Origin: Actinomycetes bacterium
Lineage (GTDB): Bacteria > Actinomycetota > Actinomycetes > Mycobacteriales > Mycobacteriaceae
Direction: 5' to 3'
Assembly: GCA_022600695.1 (NCBI GenBank)
Contig: JAHZJY010000142.1
Location: 1-7,115 of the forward strand
DNA length: 7,115 nucleotides
Shown here one piece after another: positions 1 through 6,352 of this stretch. Below the pieces are notes generated by a model. It did no database searches and was not told where the DNA came from. It saw only the letters and a program-made list of their open reading frames with translations. The position numbers were made by a program, and so were the translations under genes. The first letter of the stretch is position 1; every line of letters starts with the position of its first letter.

Positions 1-954
1 AAACGCGTCATCGCGGAGGTCACGCGCGGCACGGTGGTGCTGAACGCCGATAACGAGCCGACGTTGAAGATGGCGGCTTTTTCGCCCGCCGAACAGATCA
101 TGTACGTGACGCGCAACCCGGAGCATGAGCTGGTGCGCGAACACATCCAGCTCGGCAAGCCCGCGATCGTGCTCGAGCAGGGGCTGAACGGCGACCAGAT
201 CGTCATCTACGACAACGGCACCCAGATGCCGCTGATCTGGACCCATCTCATCCGGGCGACGCTGGAAGGCAAGGCGCTGCACAACGTCGAAAACGCCATG
301 TTCGCCGCCGGCATGGCCTATGCGCTCGGCAAGACACTGGATCAGGTCCGCACCGGCCTGCGCACCTTCGAGAACAGTTTCTTCCAGAGCCCCGGCCGGA
401 TGAATGTCTTCGACGAACACGGTTTCCGGGTGATCCTCGACTACGGGCACAACGAAGCTGCGGTGGGAGCCATGGTCGACCTGGTCGACAGGCTCCAGCC
501 ACGCGGGCGCCGGATCGTCGGCGTGACCTGCCCCGGCGACCGCCGCGACGAAGACGTGGCGGCGATTGCATCCAAGGTGGCCGGGCATTTCGACGAATAC
601 ATTTGCCACCGCGACGACAATCTGCGCGGTCGCGGGCCCGATGAGATGCCGAAGCTGATGCGGGCCGCCCTGATCGCCGAGGGTGTCGCACCCGACGCGA
701 TCACCATTGTGGAGGAGGAGGAAGAGGCCCTCGACGCGGCGCTTTCCCGGGCGCAACCCGACGATTTGGTGTTGTTCTTCTGCGAGGGGATTACGCGCTG
801 CTGGAAGCGGATCGTCTACTTCACCCCGAAGTTCACCACCCCCGGGCCGGAACCCCTCGAAAAGCGCCTGGCAGCATCTACCTTCGGCGTTCCCGAAGGA
901 TTCGTTCTCACGTCGGACGATCGCGGTGTGCTGATCGTTCCGGCGAAAACATAG
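1..954 (+). CDS. cphA: Cyanophycin synthetase, C-terminal part (5' end outside window)
   Basis: The frame is open from base 1, so this is the last 317 residues of a protein that is normally near 900 aa. CphA is a cytoplasmic, ATP-dependent, non-ribosomal enzyme that builds cyanophycin by adding Asp to the backbone and Arg to each Asp side chain. The part seen is the Mur-ligase-like half, which in this family ligates Arg. Visible family signatures are VLNAD near base 40, NVENAMFAAG (about 283-312), SPGRM (388-402), the Mur C-terminal motif DYGHN (439-453) and GDRRDED (535-555). The tail with EGITRCWKRIVYF also fits CphA. The GTG at 34 is an internal codon, since Mur-type sequence (VIAEVTRGT) continues upstream of it. 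The stop is TAG at 952-954, six bases before the cyanophycinase start, so the two genes are almost certainly cotranscribed. The ATP-grasp and N-terminal domains cannot be judged here. Confidence 0.95.
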   Translation, partial: KRVIAEVTRGTVVLNADNEPTLKMAAFSPAEQIMYVTRNPEHELVREHIQLGKPAIVLEQGLNGDQIVIYDNGTQMPLIWTHLIRATLEGKALHNVENAMFAAGMAYALGKTLDQVRTGLRTFENSFFQSPGRMNVFDEHGFRVILDYGHNEAAVGAMVDLVDRLQPRGRRIVGVTCPGDRRDEDVAAIASKVAGHFDEYICHRDDNLRGRGPDEMPKLMRAALIAEGVAPDAITIVEEEEEALDAALSRAQPDDLVLFFCEGITRCWKRIVYFTPKFTTPGPEPLEKRLAASTFGVPEGFVLTSDDRGVLIVPAKT

Positions 955-960
955 GGAGAT

Positions 961-3159
961 ATGGCAGAGACTGAGTCACTCATCGTGGGGTGCGCCACCC
1001 CGAAACTCGCTGTCATCGGCGGTCGACTGGAGGACGACAATGCCGCGGTCTATGACGAGATGCGCCGTCTGGCAGGCGGGCGGATCGTCGTCTTCGCGAC
1101 GGCGTCGTCGGTGCCGGACGAGGTCGGCGCCGAAACCCTCGAGGTTTTTCGCACCCATGGTTTCGATGCCGTCCTGGCCGGGGTGCACGGTGCCGGGGCG
1201 GCGGAGGCCGCGCAGGACGAGGCGATCGCCGATCTCGTCGCGGACTACGGCAGCGTCTATTTCACCGGCGGCGACCAGGCCCTGATCACCGCGGCACTGG
1301 CGCCCAACGGCGGCGAAAGCCGGGTTCTGACAGCGATCCGCGAAGCGCAGCGCCGGGGTGCGCTGGCCGCCGGGTCGAGTGCCGGGGCCGCCATCATGTC
1401 CGATGTGATGATTTCCGGCGGCACGTCGCTGGAAGCCGCGACCTATGGTGTGGTCGATGACCCGGACCGTCCCGGAATGCTGCTGGCGCCGGGGCTCGGC
1501 TTCTTCTCCTGGGGCATGGTCGACCAGCATTTCATCAAACGCGGCCGGTTCGGCCGGTTGGCCATCGGCATGTTGGCATCCGGTGCGAAGCGCGGCTTCG
1601 GCATCGACGAAAACACGGCTTTGCTCGTCGAGGGCAACGTTGCGCGGGTGATCGGCGAATACGGCGCCTTCGTGCTCGATCTCGAGGAGGTGAAAGTCAA
1701 TCGCCGCCGCGGGCTGATCGAGAACATCGGTTTCAGTTATGCCGACAACGGTGACAGTTGTGACCTGGAGACGGGCGAAGTCCTTCCCGGTCCGGGCAAG
1801 CGGTCGGTGACCCGGCACGACATCACCTACAAGGCCCCCGCCCGCTCGCTCCGCAACGTCTTCGGCGCCTATACGATCTACGACCTCATGGCGCGGTTGG
1901 TGCTCGGTGACCCCGAGGCGTATCCGGCGGACCGCGCCCGTGCGGTAGAGCCGAGGGCGGGTCGCGCCACCAGCGTCGAAATTTCCCGCCGGGGCGGACG
2001 TGCCGCCGTCTACATTCCCGAAGCCGGGCGCGATTTCCGGATGACGGCGGTGGATTTTCGGGCCAGCATGCGGACCCGCCAGCTCAACGCGGCGCAACTG
2101 GCGGAGAACCGTCGAGCGGCCCTGTCCCGCGACTACGGCGTGAAGCCGGGGAAGCAGGCGCGGGTGATGATGCTGGGTTCGGCGCCGCTCGACCGCGACA
2201 GCCCGCTGCTGGCGGAACTGGTGTCGCATTGCGAGGGACCGGTGGGGGTGATTGCGTCCGCTTCCGCCGAGCCCCGCGCGACCGCCCGTGATTACATCGG
2301 CGCCCTGCACGGCAGCGGTGTCGAGGCCACCGACTTGCGCATCACCATCGACAACGTTGATCGTCTGATGCGCGACGAGGCGCTGGTCGAGCAGATCGCC
2401 ACCCTGGGCACCATCGTCCTGACCGGAGGTAATCAGATCAGGCTGGTGGACTCTTTGCTCTACCGCGGCGAGGTCACGCCGTTGCTGATGGCCATTGCGC
2501 GGGCGCGGGCGGCCGGCGCGATGATCGTCGGGGTCAGCGGCGCGGCCTCGGCGCTGTCCGGTTTCATGATCGGCGGCGGCACGTCCTACGAAGCGCTGCG
2601 CTTCGGCGTTGCCGCGGATATGGGACGGCGCGGCTTGGTGATCCAGGAAGGGCTGGGATTCTTCGGCGCCGCTATCGTCGACCAGAAACTCGCGTCCGCG
2701 CGCCGTCTCGGCCGCCTTGCCGTCGCGTGCGCCGAGGAAGGCGCCCGCTTCGGGCTCGGTCTCCTCGAAGACAGCGGCGTCATCGCCAACTCCGACAACA
2801 GCCGACTCACCGCGATCGGCGCTCGCGGTGCCGTCCTGGTCGAGATCGATCCGCTCAAGACCGAGCTTCAGGGGGACGATTTCATCGCGCCCGGCGTCCG
2901 GCTGTGTTTTGCCGGTCCGGGTGATGTCATCGACATGGCGGCCGGGACCGTCACCCGGTTGGCGCCGGCTACCGGGTCAGCCGCTGCGCTGGATACGCTG
3001 GTGGCCGAACTGATCGAGGAATGCACCGGCGATGCCGATCCGGTGATAACTCCAGGCGTAACACAGGAGGCGTATATTGCCCTGCGCTACCAATCGTATG
3101 GGGATGGCACCGGCCATCTCGACATTGAAAGTATCCGTGATCGGCACGGATTGAACTGA
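961..3159 (+). CDS. cphB: Tandem-domain cyanophycinase (S51 family); second domain probably inactive
   Basis: Cyanophycinase is a serine exopeptidase that releases beta-Asp-Arg dipeptides from cyanophycin. Usual single-domain enzymes are near 270-300 aa; this protein has 732 aa and carries the fold twice. Domain 1 (about residues 14-290) has GGDQ at 103-106, the nucleophile elbow GSSAGA with Ser140, DQHF with His190, and Glu217. The His-to-Glu spacing of 27 equals that of the Synechocystis triad (His174, Glu201). Domain 2 (about 400-665) repeats the layout: GGNQ 489-492, GVSGAAS with Ser526, DQKL with Lys576 in the His position, and Glu603, again 27 residues on. The missing His and altered elbow suggest a pseudoenzyme with a structural or polymer-binding role. 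Residues 290-395 form a linker without a recognised fold. ATG 961 is preceded by GGGAG at 954-958, overlapping the cphA stop. No signal peptide is seen, so it is likely cytoplasmic. The family call is firm; the inactivity of half two is inferred. Confidence 0.93.
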   Translation: MAETESLIVGCATPKLAVIGGRLEDDNAAVYDEMRRLAGGRIVVFATASSVPDEVGAETLEVFRTHGFDAVLAGVHGAGAAEAAQDEAIADLVADYGSVYFTGGDQALITAALAPNGGESRVLTAIREAQRRGALAAGSSAGAAIMSDVMISGGTSLEAATYGVVDDPDRPGMLLAPGLGFFSWGMVDQHFIKRGRFGRLAIGMLASGAKRGFGIDENTALLVEGNVARVIGEYGAFVLDLEEVKVNRRRGLIENIGFSYADNGDSCDLETGEVLPGPGKRSVTRHDITYKAPARSLRNVFGAYTIYDLMARLVLGDPEAYPADRARAVEPRAGRATSVEISRRGGRAAVYIPEAGRDFRMTAVDFRASMRTRQLNAAQLAENRRAALSRDYGVKPGKQARVMMLGSAPLDRDSPLLAELVSHCEGPVGVIASASAEPRATARDYIGALHGSGVEATDLRITIDNVDRLMRDEALVEQIATLGTIVLTGGNQIRLVDSLLYRGEVTPLLMAIARARAAGAMIVGVSGAASALSGFMIGGGTSYEALRFGVAADMGRRGLVIQEGLGFFGAAIVDQKLASARRLGRLAVACAEEGARFGLGLLEDSGVIANSDNSRLTAIGARGAVLVEIDPLKTELQGDDFIAPGVRLCFAGPGDVIDMAAGTVTRLAPATGSAAALDTLVAELIEECTGDADPVITPGVTQEAYIALRYQSYGDGTGHLDIESIRDRHGLN

Positions 3160-3173
3160 CAGGACGAACAGCC

Positions 3174-3587
3174 ATGTATTTCGATGGGACCACCCTGACC
3201 GCGCTGATTTCCGATGTGGAGATCGCGACGGCGAATGCCCCTGCGATTGCCGCCGCATCGCCGCGCTACACCTCACCTCTCGCCGTCATCGAGGCTGCCG
3301 TCGAGCTGCCGGAACTCGGCGAGGCCGGTGTGACGGCCTTTCTCGATGCGCAGGGAATCGAACTGCGCAACATGCCCCCCGGCCATCGTTTGATCACCGG
3401 GGCGCTGGCGACGGAAGGCGATCTGACCGCTCGCCTGCATGCCGGCTGCGCGGACTATTTCGAGACGGACGTGTTCGTGCTGTCGGCCGGCGAGCCGGCT
3501 GGCGAGCTCTCGGCCGGCGAGCTCTCGGCCGGCGAGCCCGCTGGCGAGCCCTCGGCCGGCGAGCCCGCTGCTCCGCAGGCGGAGTAA
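3174..3587 (+). CDS. Small protein, divergent PIN (VapC-like) domain with Gly/Glu/Pro repeat tail
   Basis: The 137 aa product starts at ATG 3174 with AGGA at 3161-3164, nine bases upstream, and lies 14 bases after the cyanophycinase stop, so it belongs to the same operon. By eye, residues 1-103 follow the pattern of VapC-type PIN ribonucleases: MYFDGTTLTALI at the N-terminus (Asp4), TSPLAVIEAAVEL (Glu40), a 'FLDAQGIEL' segment at 56-64, and a C-terminal stretch LHAGCADYF (Asp94) where PIN proteins have L-N-x-G-D-C-x-x-Y. The third acidic residue therefore appears displaced and the glycine/lysine-rich loop is missing, so nuclease activity is doubtful. Residues 104-137 are low-complexity SAGEP/AGEL repeats that do not belong to a PIN fold. 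No antitoxin-like gene lies beside it. Its role in cyanophycin metabolism is unknown. The reading frame is well supported by spacing and codon use; the PIN assignment is a pattern-based judgement without a profile search. Confidence 0.62.
   Translation: MYFDGTTLTALISDVEIATANAPAIAAASPRYTSPLAVIEAAVELPELGEAGVTAFLDAQGIELRNMPPGHRLITGALATEGDLTARLHAGCADYFETDVFVLSAGEPAGELSAGELSAGEPAGEPSAGEPAAPQAE
3483..3566 (+). repeat. Two tandem 42-bp direct repeats coding for SAGEP-AGEL-SAGEL-type units
   Basis: Bases 3483-3524 and 3525-3566 are adjacent copies that differ at only three positions (CCG/CCC, CTC/CCC, CTC/CCC). Each encodes 14 residues: SAGEPAGELSAGEL, then SAGEPAGEPSAGEP. Each copy is itself built of smaller units starting TCG GCC GGC GAG. 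The period is a multiple of three, so copy-number change would keep the reading frame. This suggests recent slippage or unequal recombination at the 3' end of the gene. Confidence 0.9.
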
Positions 3588-3590
3588 GAC

Positions 3591-3596
3591 AGGTGG
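3591..3596 (+). promoter_or_regulatory. Ribosome binding site deciding the GTG start at 3606
   Basis: AGGTGG lies nine bases before GTG 3606. It supports this start because there is no ATG near the beginning of the conserved region, and the upstream in-frame TAA (3585-3587) rules out an earlier one. Confidence 0.55.
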
Positions 3597-3605
3597 ACTG
3601 AAACC

Positions 3606-4697
3606 GTGCTGCGCCAGGACCACGATCTGCCGGGCTCGCCGTATCACCTGACCGTGCTCAGGTTCGGTGCGGCGGGCACGGGCAGAAAAGCCTATTTGCA
3701 GGCCGGCCTGCATGCCGATGAGTTTCCCGGCATGCTGGTCTTGAAATTTCTGGCCGGACATCTGGCCGAGGCGGAAGCTCGCGGCGCGGTCCATGGGGAA
3801 ATCCTGCTGGTGCCGCAGGCCAACCCGATCGGCCTGGCGCAGACCGAAACCAGCTTCCTGTTCGGCCGCCTCGAAACCGGCACGGGGGAGAATTTCAACC
3901 GGAACTATGCCGATCTGTCAGACCTCGGAAGCCTGTCGCTGGGCCCGGACGCGGCGTCGAACGTCACAACGATCCGGGCCGCGATGTCGGCGCGGCTTGC
4001 AGCGATGCAGCCGGACGGAGCACTGGCACATCTGCGCAGGAGACTGCTGACGCTCGCCCATGACGCCGACCTGGTGCTCGATCTTCACGCCGACAACGAG
4101 GCTGAGCCGCACATGTATGTCGGCCCGGCGCTGTGGCCGGCGGCCGAGGACATCGCCGCGGCGATCGATGCGCGGGCGGTGCTTCTGGCAGAGGCATCGG
4201 GCGGTTGCACCTTCGATGAGGCCTGCGCCCGTCCATGGTGGGCGCTGGCCGCGGACCATCCCGGTGTGCCCATTCCGCCGGCCTGCCTCGCCGCCACGCT
4301 GGAAATGGGCTGCAATGACGATGTCGATCCCGAACGCGCTGCCGATCAAGCCACGGCGCTGCTGCGCATGTTGCAGTCACGCGGCTTTGTCGCAGGGTCG
4401 GGCGGGCACCCGCGGTTGTCCTGCCGCGCCACGGCGCTGACGGCGATGGCGCAACTGCGCTCGCCGGTCACCGGGCTCGTCGCGTATCGCCGTCGACTCG
4501 GCGATTGGGTACACAAGGGCGATCTGGTCGCCACGGTGATCGATCCGCTTGGCGGGGAGACCGAATTGCTGGCCGAGACCGACGGGCGGCTCTTTGCCCG
4601 CCACAGCCAGCCTTATGCCTGGCCGGGACGGGTGATCGGCAAGATTGCCGGCGAGACTCCGCTGGATGGCAGAACGGGCAACTTGCTTTCGGATTGA
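3606..4697 (+). CDS. AstE/AspA-family zinc hydrolase (M14-like), candidate beta-Asp-Arg dipeptide hydrolase
   Basis: This 363 aa protein belongs to the succinylglutamate desuccinylase/aspartoacylase family of zinc carboxypeptidase-like amidohydrolases. The N-terminal catalytic domain (about 25-260) shows the metal motif GLHADEFPG (His36, Glu39), NPIG at 73-76, NFNRN at 96-100, the third zinc ligand in DLHAD (His161), and the general base in TLEMG (Glu233). All expected residues are present, so it should be active. Residues 285-350 form the small beta domain typical of the family (SPVTGLV, then GDWVHKGD). No signal peptide is seen. It sits at the end of the cyanophycin operon, where an enzyme that splits beta-Asp-Arg into Asp and Arg is expected and where no IadA or IaaA gene is visible. 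A dipeptide hydrolase called CphZ has been described from cyanophycin clusters, but I cannot confirm here that this is the same family. The family call is strong; the substrate is inferred from context. Confidence 0.88.
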   Translation: MLRQDHDLPGSPYHLTVLRFGAAGTGRKAYLQAGLHADEFPGMLVLKFLAGHLAEAEARGAVHGEILLVPQANPIGLAQTETSFLFGRLETGTGENFNRNYADLSDLGSLSLGPDAASNVTTIRAAMSARLAAMQPDGALAHLRRRLLTLAHDADLVLDLHADNEAEPHMYVGPALWPAAEDIAAAIDARAVLLAEASGGCTFDEACARPWWALAADHPGVPIPPACLAATLEMGCNDDVDPERAADQATALLRMLQSRGFVAGSGGHPRLSCRATALTAMAQLRSPVTGLVAYRRRLGDWVHKGDLVATVIDPLGGETELLAETDGRLFARHSQPYAWPGRVIGKIAGETPLDGRTGNLLSD

Positions 4698-4802
4698 TGC
4701 ATGCCGTGCGGCAACGCGTCCCGAAGAAGATCGACTGCCATTGCCCCGCTTGGGAATTCAAAGGTCGGCTGTCCTGTCTTCCCCGGTAACCTCAAGGACC
4801 GA

Positions 4803-4898
4803 TCATGCCGACCGCGCCAACTCGGCCTGATCCGCATCGAAAGCGACAAGATCAACGCCGGCCCGATGCAGCCACAGGTCCGGCTCGTCGTTGAGCAT
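4803..4898 (-). pseudogene. Remnant of a VapC-like PIN toxin gene
   Basis: The minus strand from ATG 4898 to TGA 4803 codes for 31 residues that include LHRAGVDLVAFDADQAELAR. This closely resembles the middle segment of many VapC PIN ribonucleases (a glycine-isoleucine/valine-x-x-V strand, then D-A-x-Q-A-x-L-A-R leading into a helix). An in-frame stop at 4905-4907 lies just upstream. Neither the N-terminal catalytic Asp segment nor the C-terminal G-D-C segment can be found intact in any frame nearby. Weak similarity to the downstream PIN segment may persist in another frame near 4735-4790, but I would not rely on it. The simplest reading is a decayed toxin gene in reverse orientation to the operon. 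No VapB-like antitoxin is visible. The call rests on pattern recognition over a short stretch. Confidence 0.45.
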
Positions 4899-4921
4899 CG
4901 TGGATTACATACTTTTAGAAT
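4891..4921 (+). promoter_or_regulatory. Possible sigma-70-type promoter upstream of the 5063 gene
   Basis: TTGAGC at 4891-4896 and TAGAAT at 4916-4921 resemble -35 and -10 boxes (four and five matches of six). The 19-base spacer is longer than the usual 17. The -10 candidate lies in the only AT-rich patch of the region. If used, it would give a leader of roughly 135 bases before ATG 5063. Confidence 0.28.
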
Positions 4922-5062
4922 TGCCTGCGTTCGAGGGCGTTGAGGCCTGCCGGCGCGTCCCCTTCGAGGAGAGTCGCCGTCAGACGCGACCAGGACTGCA
5001 AGCCGCACAGCCTGTCGGACCGCGCGGATAACCTTTCCCATCGGATGGATTCAGGGGGTCTC

Positions 5063-5983
5063 ATGGCAGTTATCGCGCCGCGGATATCTCGTGGTCAGGC
5101 GAGCGGCCTGGCCGTCGGGCTCGTTCTGCTGATGGCGGCCTTGGGTGGCCAATCCTGGCCCCTGGGGCTGGTCGCAATCGCCGTACTGGCCGGCGTCGGC
5201 TGGCGGATCTACACCAAGGCCACCGCACTGAAACGGACGCTCGAGCCCTGGGCCTGGCCGGTCGACTTCCGCGCGCCGGTGGAGGCGATGGCCCGTCCCA
5301 TCAACCCGACCCCGCTACGCCTCGTCCCCCCGCACGAAGACGCGGACCAGGTCGCCAAGGTCGCCACCACCAACGATGAACTGGCCTGCCTGATCGCGGA
5401 CAAGCCGGTCGCGTGGCCATGGGCGGTCTTCGCCTCGGTCTTGGTGCAGCGGCGCAACGCCGTTCAGGTGCGGCTGCGCTCGGTGGCCTCGGGCTATCAG
5501 CCCCATCCGGGGATTCCTCAAGTCAGCGGCCGGGCGTACTCCCAAATCGCCTACCGGTCGATGAACACCATCGTCGATCTCGTCGCTCAATTCGAACAGT
5601 TCATGCTCAGCCCCGCCTTCAAGGGCGCCTTCGGCGCGCCCGGAGCCGACAACAGCGCCGACCCCGATGCCATCGTCGGCATCGCCAACCGTTTGATGGA
5701 CTATCACGACGCCTTCCTTGCCCAGGCCGAAGGCTGTCTCCACACTCCCGTCGAGCGCGATGTAATGGTGTTCGTCCAAGACATGGGCGCGTTCGCCATG
5801 TGCCCGCTGATCGGCTACCAGAAGTTCATCCCGACCATATGCGCGCGGATCGCCGAGGCGCAGGAGCTCCTTCCCTACAGCGCCGGCGGCACACTGCTGC
5901 TTGACGATGCGAACCTGGAAATGTCGTTGCCCGACGGACTGCTAGAAGCAGTCCTCGCCCACATCGATCGATTCAATCCGTGA
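5063..5983 (+). CDS. Unknown protein with two N-terminal transmembrane segments
   Basis: I do not recognise a named family. ATG 5063 is chosen because AGGGGG (5053-5058) precedes it and because the membrane segments begin soon after; an in-frame TTG at 4940 would add 41 residues of non-protein-like composition. The 306 aa product has two hydrophobic segments, about residues 14-29 and 33-49, joined by a very short loop with a Trp. This suggests a membrane hairpin with both ends in the cytoplasm. A linker rich in Pro and Trp (60-90) follows, then a largely helical soluble domain (100-306) with few Cys. Conserved-looking stretches are NRLMDYHDAFL (209-219) and MCPLIGYQKFIPTI (246-259). The C-terminal part may be a helical domain preceding LLLDDANLEM. 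It is separated from the cyanophycin operon by 365 bases and has its own possible promoter, so a role in cyanophycin metabolism is not implied. It converges with the gene ending at 6024. Confidence 0.75.
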   Translation: MAVIAPRISRGQASGLAVGLVLLMAALGGQSWPLGLVAIAVLAGVGWRIYTKATALKRTLEPWAWPVDFRAPVEAMARPINPTPLRLVPPHEDADQVAKVATTNDELACLIADKPVAWPWAVFASVLVQRRNAVQVRLRSVASGYQPHPGIPQVSGRAYSQIAYRSMNTIVDLVAQFEQFMLSPAFKGAFGAPGADNSADPDAIVGIANRLMDYHDAFLAQAEGCLHTPVERDVMVFVQDMGAFAMCPLIGYQKFIPTICARIAEAQELLPYSAGGTLLLDDANLEMSLPDGLLEAVLAHIDRFNP

Positions 5984-6023
5984 CCGGATCGGAGCGCCCG
6001 GCGCGATTTCGGCCGGAGTGTTC

Positions 6024-6284
6024 TCACTGTGGTTGCGGAGTGATCCCGAGCTGCCGTGCGCAGCTTGCGCGCGCCATCGACGCCAGGACGGGTTGGGCGG
6101 TATCGAACTCGGACAGCACGGGGGTGTCCCGCATCATCTGTTCGATGGAAGCATCGATACAGCGTTTCAGACGCTGAGCGTCCGAGTCGTACCACTGGTT
6201 GTAGCCGATGAGGCCGGCGGCGAGGAGACCGACCACCAGGTACACCCAGAGGCGGGGATTCTTGAGCAAGGCCGGAATCGTCAT
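6024..6284 (-). CDS. Small single-pass membrane protein, unknown function
   Basis: The 86 aa product begins MTIPALLKNPRLWVYLV and has one strong hydrophobic segment (about residues 12-29, ending GLIGYNQWY). A mostly polar, helical C-terminal part of about 55 residues follows, containing Cys36 and Cys74. Two Cys in the part after the membrane segment would suit an exported domain with a disulfide, but this is inference. The start at 6284 is preferred because a G-run (CTGGGG) lies just upstream and the membrane segment then sits close to the N-terminus. An in-frame ATG at 6323 would add 13 residues (MSCAAERWAILGS) and cannot be excluded. The stop is 40 bases from the stop of the converging plus-strand gene. 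It lies 68 bases downstream of the 79 aa gene on the same strand and may share its transcript. No named family is recognised. Confidence 0.6.
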   Translation of the reverse strand: MTIPALLKNPRLWVYLVVGLLAAGLIGYNQWYDSDAQRLKRCIDASIEQMMRDTPVLSEFDTAQPVLASMARASCARQLGITPQPQ

Positions 6285-6352
6285 CGACCCCAGTATCGCC
6301 CACCGCTCGGCGGCGCAGGACATACGCTTCGCCGAAGACGACGGCGTTCGGT

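Larger units (their letters stand above)
4698..5062. other. Intergenic region without an intact gene; decayed DNA
   Basis: These 365 bases follow the cyanophycin operon. The short open frames on either strand lack convincing starts and protein-like composition, apart from the VapC-like fragment at 4803-4898 on the minus strand. Codon-position G/C bias is weak, and there is an AT-rich patch at 4903-4921 in otherwise GC-rich DNA. No stem-loop followed by a T-run was found after the 4697 stop, so the operon terminator is not visible. The stretch reads as the remains of older genes plus the leader of the gene at 5063. Confidence 0.6.

Noticed and set aside
976..2310. Long open frame of 444 codons on the minus strand opposite the cyanophycinase gene
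   Set aside because: It has no domain signature and a His/Arg/Gly-rich composition typical of antisense GC-rich coding DNA. The plus strand carries clear S51 motifs over the same bases.
3174..3587. A complete vapBC toxin-antitoxin pair at the PIN-like gene
   Set aside because: No VapB-like gene is present on either side; the neighbours are cyanophycinase and the zinc hydrolase, each explained over its full length.
4613..5041. Minus-strand open frame of 142 codons across the end of the hydrolase gene and the intergenic region
   Set aside because: It overlaps the conserved C-terminal domain of the hydrolase and its translation is not protein-like. The frame with VapC-like residues at 4803-4898 is a different one.
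4940..5062. TTG 4940 as an upstream start for the membrane-hairpin gene
   Set aside because: The 41 added residues are Arg/Ser-rich without structure, and a good Shine-Dalgarno (AGGGGG) precedes ATG 5063.
4915..5064. Minus-strand open frame of 49 codons ending in LLEGDAPAGLNALERRQF
   Set aside because: It covers the start codon and ribosome binding site of the 5063 gene, has no recognisable homology to me, and no clear ribosome binding site. It could be another remnant but cannot be supported.
5994..6004. Hairpin GCGC-CCG-GCGC between the converging genes as a terminator
   Set aside because: The stem is only four base pairs and no T-run follows on either strand. Such stems are common by chance in GC-rich DNA.
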